DNA of 7,459 nucleotides from Aquifex aeolicus (lineage in GTDB: Bacteria > Aquificota > Aquificia > Aquificales > Aquificaceae), in the NCBI GenBank assembly GCA_015661465.1, contig DQVZ01000091.1, forward strand, positions 1 to 7,459, read 5' to 3'. Of this stretch, positions 1 to 5,659 are shown piece after piece. A program made the translations under genes and the position numbers. The number at the start of each line of letters is the position of its first letter. The first letter of the stretch is position 1. Under the pieces are notes generated by a model. It ran no database searches and was not told where the DNA came from. It worked only from the letters and a program-made list of their open reading frames with translations.

Positions 1-53
1 AAGAGCTTTTTAGACAAACTATCAAGACCTTTGAAGTTTAATCTTTTCAAGTA

Positions 54-173
54 TCCCGCGAGTCTCTCTCTTTTGAGAGAGATAGCGGGTAGTAGCTCCT
101 GTCTCCTAAATGGAGACAGCGAAGGACACCTTATACGGACTGTATCAATCTGATACAGTCCTGCGGGAGTCCC
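54..173 (+). ncRNA. Candidate structured RNA or 3'UTR: three consecutive hairpins upstream of rpoN
   Basis: Seen: hairpin 1 pairs 55-59 with 85-89 (CCCGC/GCGGG) and 63-70 with 75-82 (TCTCTCTC/GAGAGAGA) around a TTTT loop. Hairpin 2 pairs 99-106 with 112-119 (8 bp, loop TAAAT). Hairpin 3 pairs 137-147 with 151-161 (11 bp, loop ATC). All stems are perfect apart from a small internal loop in hairpin 1. TCCCGC at 54-59 could instead pair with GCGGGA at 163-168 and enclose the whole set, and GGACT 137-141 could pair with AGTCC 168-172, so alternative folds exist. The stretch is visibly richer in G+C than the flanking DNA, which fits a structured RNA in a thermophile. A pyrimidine-rich run (CCCTTTCTTCTT) follows. 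I do not recognise a family: it lacks the hallmarks of tmRNA, SRP RNA, RNase P RNA, 6S RNA and common riboswitches. Strand is assumed from the neighbouring + strand genes. It may instead be the 3' untranslated region of a gene lying mostly left of the window. Confidence 0.4.
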
Positions 174-186
174 TTTCTTCTTATCT

Positions 187-206
187 TATAATTTAGTTTA
201 ACAGGG
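187..206 (+). promoter_or_regulatory. Possible -10 element and weak ribosome binding site of rpoN
   Basis: A perfect TATAAT lies at 187-192, which would start transcription near 199 and give a leader of about 8 bases. No -35 match is seen 16-18 bases upstream (that position is GC-rich and belongs to the hairpin region), and there is no TG extension. The only Shine-Dalgarno-like bases are ACAGGG touching the ATG, which is too close to be a good site. An in-frame TAA at 189-191 with no start codon after it fixes the rpoN start at 207. Confidence 0.35.
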
Positions 207-1418
207 ATGAAAATTAATCAGAGACTTGAACTTAGTTTAAGACTTAACCTAAAACTCCTCCTGAAACAACAAATAGAACTTTTAGCACTACAAGTCCAAG
301 AACTGGAAAAAATACTAAACGAGGAAATACTTCTAAATCCCCTGATAAAAGGAGTCTTTAAAAAAGTTCCAAAAAATTTTGAGGTAAGAGAAATTCCTTC
401 TTTTGAAGTGCCATACGAGGCTTCGGAAATAGAAATTCTGGAAAAAAATCTTAGAACAGAACTAAAAGGGAAGGAATTAGAAATTGCTCAAGAACTCTTG
501 AACTTTATAGATGAAAGGGGTTTTCTTTCAAAGACTCTAGAAGAAATTTCTTACGAGTTAGGAATACCTTTGGAGACTTTAGAGGAAGTAAGAAAAAAGG
601 TTATTCGTTTGGAACCTATCGGCGTGTGCAGTAAGGATATATGGGAGTTTTTGGAAATTCAAATTGAGGAGGTGTATCCCGAAGAAAGTGAATTTCTGAA
701 AAAAGTTTTAAGGGATTCCAGAGAAACTAACAATATAAATTTACCTAAAAATGTTAGGGAAAAACTTTCCAGATTGAAGATTTCCCCGCTATCTTCAAGT
801 GGATTGCCTTATAAAATCGCAAAGCTTGATGCTGTAATAGAGGAAGAAGATGGAGAGCTTATAACTTACCTTTATGAAGATTTCATAGATATAGATATTA
901 ACGAAGAGTATTTAGAGCTTTATAAAAATTCAAAGGGAAAGGTAAAAAGTTTCTTAAAAGAAGCTTTTGAAAAATATGAGTCAATCAGGAAAGCTCTAGA
1001 AATAAGAAGGGAAAATCTAAGGAAAATTTTAGACATAATACTCGAAAGGCAAGAGGATTTCTTAAAGGGAAGAGGAGATTTAAAAGCTCTTACGGTTAAG
1101 GAAGTAGCGGAGATTTTGGGAGTCCACGAATCAACGGTAAGCCGAATTGTAAACTCTAAATATGTAAAAACACCTGTAGGTACTTATCCATTAAAATTCT
1201 TTTTTGTAAGAGAATCCGTAGAGGGAGTATCCCAATATGAACTATTAAGCTTAATTAAAGAAGTTATTGAGAATGAAGACAAGAGGAAACCCTTGAGTGA
1301 TGAACAGATAGCGAAAATTTTGAGAGAAAAAGGTTTCAATATAGCAAGGAGAACCATCACTAAGTACAGGGAAATTCTAGGCATTCCTTCTTCAAGGGAA
1401 AGAAAAAAAAGAGGTTAA
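207..1418 (+). CDS. rpoN: RNA polymerase sigma-54 factor (RpoN)
   Basis: Sigma-54 directs RNA polymerase to -24/-12 promoters and needs an AAA+ activator (bacterial enhancer-binding protein) to open DNA. The 403-residue product shows the family layout. Region I at about 1-48 is a Leu-rich helix pair (LLLKQQIELLAL, then the LNPLI motif). A very short linker follows, then the core-binding domain with LEPIGVCSKDIWEFL, the counterpart of the family's DPxGVxARDLxECL motif. The helix-turn-helix at about 295-333 reads LTVKEVAEILGVHESTVSRI followed by KYVKTPVGTYPLKFFF. The RpoN box ARRTITKYRE, which reads the -24 element, is at 380-389 near the C-terminus. It is shorter than the E. coli protein (477) because the acidic region II is almost absent, as in other Aquificaceae. 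The usual downstream partner hpf is not here; the next gene is a different helical protein 10 bases on. The coding sequence ends in an A8 run just before the stop. Identification is secure. Confidence 0.98.
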   Translation: MKINQRLELSLRLNLKLLLKQQIELLALQVQELEKILNEEILLNPLIKGVFKKVPKNFEVREIPSFEVPYEASEIEILEKNLRTELKGKELEIAQELLNFIDERGFLSKTLEEISYELGIPLETLEEVRKKVIRLEPIGVCSKDIWEFLEIQIEEVYPEESEFLKKVLRDSRETNNINLPKNVREKLSRLKISPLSSSGLPYKIAKLDAVIEEEDGELITYLYEDFIDIDINEEYLELYKNSKGKVKSFLKEAFEKYESIRKALEIRRENLRKILDIILERQEDFLKGRGDLKALTVKEVAEILGVHESTVSRIVNSKYVKTPVGTYPLKFFFVRESVEGVSQYELLSLIKEVIENEDKRKPLSDEQIAKILREKGFNIARRTITKYREILGIPSSRERKKRG

Positions 1419-1428
1419 ATTTCTTTAT

Positions 1429-1680
1429 ATGGATACAAGAGTTGAGGCTCAGAAGTTGGCCAAGGAAGTCTTTGTAAAGTTGTTAGAGTGTGGAACAGAA
1501 ATAGATGAATACTACAGAAAATACAGAGAGCTGCGGCTTCTCGAAGACAAAAGTCCCTCCTTTCAGACAGCCCTTATAAATGTTGAACACGCTTTCTTTA
1601 TGGTTGTACAATCTATGAATATACTCAAAGAGCAGTTAAAGCTACTTGAAGTAGCAGCTAAAAAGCAGGAAATCGAGTAA
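1429..1680 (+). CDS. Hypothetical 83-residue helical protein between rpoN and the pseudo-sensor gene
   Basis: I do not recognise a family. The 83-residue product has no signal peptide or membrane span and appears all-helical: a first charged helix pair (about 1-40, rich in Lys, Glu, Tyr, Arg), a turn at DKSPSF (40-45), then a long amphipathic helix to the end (VEHAFFMVVQSMNILKEQLKLLEVAAKK). It contains a single Cys (C21). It is not the ribosome hibernation factor often found after rpoN, which has a beta-alpha fold and different motifs. The start at 1429 has no close Shine-Dalgarno: GAGG at 1411-1414 is about 14 bases away, so translation may be coupled to rpoN, whose stop is at 1416-1418. Its stop codon overlaps the start of the next gene by one base (TAATG), implying co-translation and probably a shared function or complex with that 532-residue protein. 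No in-frame start codon exists between the upstream stop at 1378-1380 and 1429. Confidence 0.85.
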   Translation: MDTRVEAQKLAKEVFVKLLECGTEIDEYYRKYRELRLLEDKSPSFQTALINVEHAFFMVVQSMNILKEQLKLLEVAAKKQEIE

Positions 1681-3278
1681 TGAGCTTGAAAGTAATTCTC
1701 TACGACCCAGAAGAGGAAATTGAAATTCTTTTAAAGGATATTTTTGAAGTAACAGGTCATACACTTTACACGGCAAACAGCCCGGAAGAATTCGCCGAAG
1801 TTTTAAACTCAGATGCAAATTTACTTTTAATACCTTTCTCGGAAAAAGACTTATGGCTAAAGTCTCTTGGAAAAAAAATTCTTATACCCGTTTTTATCAC
1901 CCACAGTGAAAAAGAAGAAGAAAAAGTTTTAAATCTTGGATTTTCCCATATAAACACCGTAAGAATACCTTTCAATCCGTTGGAACTCTTAGGTAAATTG
2001 GGATCCCTTAACAAAACAAGTTCTAGGGAATTTGAGGAAATAGGATTAATAAATGCAATCCTAAAAGCCTCTCAGGAAGGTAAGAGCTTAGTTCTAGAAA
2101 TTAAGTCCGAAGAAAAATCCTGCTACATATCTACAAATCCCATAACCTTAAGCTGTTCTTTTGAAGTTTTCAAATCTATTCTATCTTCTAATTACAACAT
2201 CGTTGAGTATAAGGGAAAAATTGAAGTAGTTTTATCCTTCGAAAGCTTAGAAGCTTTCTTTAAAGCCCTTTTTGAAGAAACTCGAGAAGTAGAGATAAAG
2301 GCAGAAAAGGGAGATATAGTTAAACACAAGGAATTTATAACAATAGTATGGAAAGAATACGAAAAAGGTATTTTCAGAAAAAACCTATATATTCTGAATC
2401 TTTCCGATGAAAGCAGGAATTACACTGTCCTTGTAAATGTAGGCTCTTTAGATAATTTAGGGAGTTTGAATAAGGCGTTAGGAGAGATGGAACTTTCTCT
2501 AAAGGACATAAACCTTGTACTTATTACCGACTTCGAGCCTTACAATTTGGAAGTTTTAAGACGTATATATCTATTAAATCCTAACGTTATAGTTTTGGGC
2601 AGAGGAAGTATAGGAAGAATTCTCAAAGTATCGGGGTTGAGTAGCTTAAAATTTCGTGCCGTAGAGGAAATTCCCTTGCTTAAGATAAAAACTCCTACAG
2701 GTTTTTCAATCAGAGTTATTCCTATAAATAACTCCCCTTACGTTAAATCCTGTATGTTTTTCTTAGAGGAGAAGAATATTCTCTTTTCCGGAAAATTCTT
2801 GGGTAATTTTAATACAGAGGATGAGAAAGTATGGAGTATATTCCATAGGATATTTTTCCCATGTAAAGAATCACTTGGGAACAACATAAAGCTCATCAAA
2901 GACCTTCCTCAGGAATACAGCGTGTTTCCATACTACGGTATACCCTACTCCACGGAGAGTGGCAAGTTATCTATTCTGAAAGAAATCCATGAGAGTTCTG
3001 AATACGAATACGTTAATGACCATGAAATCGTCCTCACAATTCTAAACAGAATCTTGATTATGCTCGGCGAAGAGGAAAAAGAAAATCTTATCTCTTCTTT
3101 AGGAAGTATGGTTGAGTTTGAAGAAGGTGTTCCAGTAGATATTTATACATCTCCCCATATTCTTTACGAACAATTAATAGAAAAGCTTGCGGAATCTGTT
3201 AAAAGTAAGGATAAATTTTTCAAAGCCATTGAAGAGCTCTCAAAGTATCCGTTTTATATACCTATCTGGGAGGTGTAA
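1680..3278 (+). CDS. Degenerate receiver fused to ligand-less flavodiiron-type metallo-beta-lactamase fold (pseudo-sensor)
   Basis: This 532-residue cytosolic protein has no signal peptide or membrane span. Residues 3-110 look like a response-regulator receiver: D9 fits the acidic pocket and T74 (VFITHS) the switch Thr, but the phosphate-accepting Asp position is in LLLIPF (P52) and the conserved Lys of the KPF motif is I96 (RIPF). Phosphorylation is therefore unlikely. Residues 120-200 form a separate alpha/beta segment, faintly like DUF4388 (low confidence). Residues 215-425 follow the oxygen-binding diiron (ODP) type of metallo-beta-lactamase fold, but the ligands are replaced. The HxExDH motif becomes D284-F-E286-P-Y288-N289, the next His becomes N351 (NNSP), the bridging Asp of LFSGD becomes K372 (LFSGK), and the final PxHG His becomes Y419 (FPYYG). 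Only E286 survives. A helical tail follows (445-532). Start at 1680 overlaps the previous stop by one base. The fold calls are my motif alignment; the function is unknown and plausibly regulatory or structural rather than catalytic. Confidence 0.85.
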   Translation: MSLKVILYDPEEEIEILLKDIFEVTGHTLYTANSPEEFAEVLNSDANLLLIPFSEKDLWLKSLGKKILIPVFITHSEKEEEKVLNLGFSHINTVRIPFNPLELLGKLGSLNKTSSREFEEIGLINAILKASQEGKSLVLEIKSEEKSCYISTNPITLSCSFEVFKSILSSNYNIVEYKGKIEVVLSFESLEAFFKALFEETREVEIKAEKGDIVKHKEFITIVWKEYEKGIFRKNLYILNLSDESRNYTVLVNVGSLDNLGSLNKALGEMELSLKDINLVLITDFEPYNLEVLRRIYLLNPNVIVLGRGSIGRILKVSGLSSLKFRAVEEIPLLKIKTPTGFSIRVIPINNSPYVKSCMFFLEEKNILFSGKFLGNFNTEDEKVWSIFHRIFFPCKESLGNNIKLIKDLPQEYSVFPYYGIPYSTESGKLSILKEIHESSEYEYVNDHEIVLTILNRILIMLGEEEKENLISSLGSMVEFEEGVPVDIYTSPHILYEQLIEKLAESVKSKDKFFKAIEELSKYPFYIPIWEV

Positions 3279-3298
3279 AATAAGATAAAATTTCCTTC

Positions 3299-3309
3299 AA
3301 GGAGGCGTA
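3299..3309 (+). promoter_or_regulatory. Strong Shine-Dalgarno site of lpxA
   Basis: AAGGAGG at 3299-3305 lies 4 bases before the ATG at 3310 and fixes the lpxA start. It is one of the two strongest ribosome binding sites in the window (the other precedes mqnC), and contrasts with the weak or absent sites of rpoN, the 83-residue gene and the transporter gene. Confidence 0.85.
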
Positions 3310-4095
3310 ATGAAACTTCACGATACGGTAGTTATTGAAGGAAACGTTGAAATTCCTGAAGATGTGGAAATAGGAGCTTTTACTATTATCAGCGGAAACG
3401 TAAAAATAGGAAAAGGAACGAAAATAGGTAATAGGGTAACTATCAAAGGAAATGTAGTTATAGGAGAAAACTGTAAAATCTTTGATGGAGCAATAATAGG
3501 AGAGGAACCTCAGCATTTAAAGTATAAAGGCGAAGAAACATCTGTGGAAATAGGAAATAACGTAATCATAAGGGAGTACGTAACTATTCACAGAGGTACA
3601 GCCCTCGATAAAGGGAAAACGGTTGTAAAAGACGATGTTATGCTTATGGCTTACTCCCACGTTGCTCACGATTGCGTTGTTGGAAAGGGAGTAATAATGG
3701 CTAACTGTGCTACTTTGGGTGGTCATGTGGAGGTGGGAGATTTTGCCTTCATAGGCGGACTTTCAGCAGTTCATCAATGGGCAAGGGTGGGTGCATACGC
3801 TATGGTGGGGGGTCTTACGGGAGTTTCATTAGATATTCCTCCCTTTACCGTAGCCTCAGGTCAACATGCAAAGCTCTACGGAATAAACCTTATAGGTTTG
3901 AAAAGGAGAAATTTTCCCGAAGATATTATAAAAGCTATCAGTAAAGCTTACAGAATTATCTTTAGAAGTCCTCTTCCGAGAGAAAAAGCCCTACGGGTAG
4001 TTCTTGAAGAGCTGGGGGACTATAAAGAAGTAAGAATGATGGTAGATTTCATAAAAAGCTCTAAAAGAGGTATAGCAAGGCATCATAAGGACTGA
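3310..4095 (+). CDS. lpxA: UDP-N-acetylglucosamine O-acyltransferase (LpxA), first step of lipid A synthesis
   Basis: LpxA transfers a 3-hydroxyacyl chain from acyl carrier protein to position 3 of UDP-GlcNAc, or to the 3-amino analogue in species that make that sugar, as the first step of lipid A in the cytoplasm. The 261-residue length matches E. coli (262). Residues 1-185 are left-handed beta-helix hexapeptide repeats (for example VEIGAF, VKIGKG, VVIGEN). The catalytic His is H120 in HVAHDC (E. coli H125); H117, H139 (GGHVEVGD) and H155 (AVHQW) match the other conserved active-site histidines. The helical C-terminal domain carries GLKRRNF (196-202). G168 aligns with the E. coli residue G173 that sets acyl-chain length, where Gly permits a long chain; this is inferred from alignment by eye. 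The gene sits 31 bases after the pseudo-sensor gene and 13 bases before glmU, which makes its sugar substrate. It shows that the cell is an LPS-bearing Gram-negative. Confidence 0.97.
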   Translation: MKLHDTVVIEGNVEIPEDVEIGAFTIISGNVKIGKGTKIGNRVTIKGNVVIGENCKIFDGAIIGEEPQHLKYKGEETSVEIGNNVIIREYVTIHRGTALDKGKTVVKDDVMLMAYSHVAHDCVVGKGVIMANCATLGGHVEVGDFAFIGGLSAVHQWARVGAYAMVGGLTGVSLDIPPFTVASGQHAKLYGINLIGLKRRNFPEDIIKAISKAYRIIFRSPLPREKALRVVLEELGDYKEVRMMVDFIKSSKRGIARHHKD

Positions 4096-4108
4096 TAAGA
4101 TTAATCAA

Positions 4109-5500
4109 ATGAGAGCTATTATTCTTGCCGCCGGTCTCGGAACAAGATTCAAGAGTGAAAAACCGAAAGTTCTCCATGAAATCTTAGGCAAACCTATGCT
4201 CTGGTACGTTCTTACAAACGTAAAAAACGGAAGAATAAAAGATATATCTGTGGTAGTGGGACACAAAGCCGAAGAGGTAATGGCAATATTCAAAGATGAA
4301 AACTTGAGGTTCTTTATTCAAAAAAATCCCAAGGGCGGAACTGCAGATGCGGTTCTTTCCGCGAAAGATTTCTTTGCCTCATACGACGGATACGTATTGA
4401 TAATAAACGGGGATAGCCCTCTTGTAAGCGGCGAAACCATAAGAAATATGCAACAGTTTATTCACATGGTTCAAGCTTATGAAGGTATAAAACTTAGCGG
4501 AGTGGTCTTGACTGCACATCTTTCCGACCCAACGGGATACGGTAGAGTTATAAAGGAAGAAGGTAGCGATAAGATTTTAAAAATTGTTGAAGAAAAAGAT
4601 GCTTCAATTGAAGAAAAAGAGATAAAAGAGATAAATGCAGGAACTTATATATTTTACGCTCCCCATTTGCTCGAAGCACTCTACAATATAAAACCCAGTG
4701 AAGTTACAGGCGAGTTATACCTTACCGATGTTGTCAAATACATGACAGACAAAGGTTACGAGGTGAGGAGTTTTATGGCTAAAGAGCCTTCCGAAGCTAT
4801 GGGTGTAAATACAAGATGGGATTTAGCGCTTGTTGAAAATTTAGTAAAGTTGAAAATTGTAAAGTTTTGGACAGAAAAGGGTGTTACTGTGCATTTTCCG
4901 GAAACTGTATGGATAGAACCGGATGTTAGCCTGGAAAAAGATGTTGAAATATTCCCAGATGTAATTCTCAAAGGAAAAACTAAAGTAAAGAAAGGGGCAA
5001 CAATAGGAAAAGGAAGTGTGATTAAAGATTCAGTTATTGAAGAAAATGTTCAGATAAGAGAATATTCAATTATCGAAAATTCTAAGATAGAAAAGGGAGC
5101 CGTTATAGGACCCTTTGCAAGAATAAGAAATGAATCGGAAATCAGTGAACTGGCCGAAATCGGAAACTTTGTAGAGGTAAAAAAGAGTAAGGTTGGTAAA
5201 AATACTAAAGCCAAACATCTTGCTTATATCGGAGATGCAACTATAGAAGAGGATGTAAACATAGGGGCGGGTGTGGTATTCGCAAATTACGATGGAAAAA
5301 ATAAACACAGTAGTTACGTCGGAAAAAATGCATTCATAGGAAGCAATTCACTGTTAATAGCTCCAATAAAGTTGGGAGATTTTGCCTATATTGCCGGCGG
5401 TTCCGTAGTGAATAAAGACATACCCGAAGAGTCCCTCGCAGTTTCGCGCCCTGAGCTAAAAATAATTCCCAAAAAAGGGAAAAAGCTTCTTGACAAATAG
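4109..5500 (+). CDS. glmU: Bifunctional GlmU: glucosamine-1-phosphate acetyltransferase / UDP-GlcNAc pyrophosphorylase
   Basis: GlmU acetylates glucosamine-1-phosphate with acetyl-CoA and then couples the product to UTP, giving UDP-GlcNAc for peptidoglycan and lipid A. The 463-residue product (E. coli 456) has both domains. The N-terminal nucleotidyltransferase, about 1-235, has LAAGLGTRF with K18-P-K20, the uridine-binding GGT (76-78), NGDSPL with metal-binding D102, and MGVNTRWDL with N234. The C-terminal left-handed beta-helix, about 255-450, holds the acetyltransferase site: ARIR (337-340), GNFVEVKK (352-359), catalytic His H370 in KAKHLAYIGD, the NYDG motif (393-396), and a basic tail. 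The ATG at 4109 directly begins the family's MRAIILAAG start. The ribosome binding site is weak (AAGGA about 17 bases upstream), consistent with translation coupled to lpxA. A promoter for what follows overlaps its last codons. Confidence 0.98.
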   Translation: MRAIILAAGLGTRFKSEKPKVLHEILGKPMLWYVLTNVKNGRIKDISVVVGHKAEEVMAIFKDENLRFFIQKNPKGGTADAVLSAKDFFASYDGYVLIINGDSPLVSGETIRNMQQFIHMVQAYEGIKLSGVVLTAHLSDPTGYGRVIKEEGSDKILKIVEEKDASIEEKEIKEINAGTYIFYAPHLLEALYNIKPSEVTGELYLTDVVKYMTDKGYEVRSFMAKEPSEAMGVNTRWDLALVENLVKLKIVKFWTEKGVTVHFPETVWIEPDVSLEKDVEIFPDVILKGKTKVKKGATIGKGSVIKDSVIEENVQIREYSIIENSKIEKGAVIGPFARIRNESEISELAEIGNFVEVKKSKVGKNTKAKHLAYIGDATIEEDVNIGAGVVFANYDGKNKHSSYVGKNAFIGSNSLLIAPIKLGDFAYIAGGSVVNKDIPEESLAVSRPELKIIPKKGKKLLDK

Positions 5501-5517
5501 AAAAAATTTTTTAAAAT
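5490..5517 (+). promoter_or_regulatory. Near-consensus sigma-70 promoter at the end of glmU
   Basis: A perfect TTGACA (-35) lies at 5490-5495 and overlaps the last codons and stop of glmU. TAAAAT (-10, 5 of 6 consensus) is at 5512-5517, with a 16-base spacer. Most of the spacer is the 12-base palindrome AAAAAATTTTTT (5501-5512), an A-tract likely to bend or soften DNA. The predicted transcription start is about 5523-5525. It is the best promoter match I found in the window and points into the structured intergenic region, not directly at a coding sequence. Confidence 0.6.
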
Positions 5518-5584
5518 TAAAGTGTAAAGTGCTTTTAAAAAGGTTGGGGGTGTTAAAGGGAGTATAAACCTAAGTTTATAAACT

Positions 5585-5604
5585 CCCTCCCCCTCCCTCC
5601 CCCC
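5585..5604 (-). other. G-quadruplex motif on the - strand (C-rich on +)
   Basis: Read on the - strand there are four G-runs of 6, 3, 5 and 3 separated by single A residues, a textbook G3+N1-7 quadruplex motif with the shortest possible loops, which is the most stable class. The + strand carries the matching C-runs (5585-5587, 5589-5593, 5595-5597, 5599-5604). It stands out in AT-rich DNA. Whether it folds in the cell is unknown. Confidence 0.7.
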
Positions 5605-5614
5605 ATGTTTTTTT

Positions 5615-5640
5615 GGCCTCCCGCCCGGGAGGCCCTTTCT
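5615..5640 (+). terminator. GC-rich hairpin, probable transcription terminator
   Basis: GGCCTCCC (5615-5622) pairs perfectly with GGGAGGCC (5627-5634) around the loop GCCC, followed by CTTTCT. The T-run after the stem is poor; the strong T7 run lies before the stem (5608-5614). It would end the glmU operon and the candidate small RNA. It cannot serve as a U-tract terminator for the - strand, because A residues follow it there. Confidence 0.6.
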
Positions 5641-5643
5641 AAA

Positions 5644-5652
5644 TGTTAAAAT
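5644..5652 (+). promoter_or_regulatory. Extended -10 element of the transporter gene
   Basis: TGTTAAAAT fits the extended -10 pattern TGnTAnaaT, which can work without a -35 box; the -35 position here falls in the terminator hairpin. Only 7 bases separate it from the ATG at 5660, so transcription would begin at or next to the start codon. No Shine-Dalgarno sequence precedes that ATG, consistent with a leaderless mRNA. Confidence 0.4.
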
Positions 5653-5659
5653 TCCTTAA

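Larger units (their letters stand above)
5524..5640 (+). ncRNA. Candidate C-rich small RNA (or long regulatory leader) after glmU
   Basis: From the predicted start near 5524 the transcript would contain a G-rich segment (GGTTGGGGG at 5542-5550) and a hairpin: 5557-5563 pairs with 5582-5588, and 5564-5569 with 5574-5579, with a two-A bulge and loop CTAA. A pyrimidine tract follows at 5583-5604 with four TCCC motifs (5584, 5588, 5594, 5598), then T7 (5608-5614) and a terminator-like hairpin. GGGGG 5546-5550 can also pair with CCCCC 5589-5593 and extend the first stem. Known background: UCCC/CCUCC-type single-stranded tracts let several bacterial small RNAs pair with GGAGG ribosome binding sites. 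Inference: this may be a trans-acting RNA of about 110-120 nt. The alternative is a regulatory leader of the downstream transporter gene. There is no reading frame of note in it. Confidence 0.4.

Noticed and set aside
1..153. Open frame from the window edge to TGA at 151-153, and a second frame from 3 to TAA at 39-41, as tails of an upstream gene
   Set aside because: The 50-codon frame runs through all three hairpins and reads like translated RNA (Ser/Leu-rich, unlike the Lys/Glu-rich neighbours). The 12-codon frame ending at 41 has a more protein-like end (ELFRQTIKTFEV) and would leave the hairpins untranslated, but it is too short to support. Neither could be decided from the sequence.
1429..1680. 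Ribosome hibernation factor Hpf, expected after rpoN
   Set aside because: The product is all-helical with none of the Hpf beta-alpha motifs.
4587..4620. 13-base direct repeat (4587-4599 and 4608-4620) inside glmU
   Set aside because: It encodes VEEKDAS and a similar IEEKE stretch. The first copy is a conserved GlmU segment and the second is Glu/Lys-rich low complexity, so chance similarity explains it.
5466..5481. TTCCC-A6-GGGAA hairpin near the end of glmU as a terminator
   Set aside because: It has a five-base stem inside the coding sequence with no T-run after it; too weak at growth temperatures of a thermophile.
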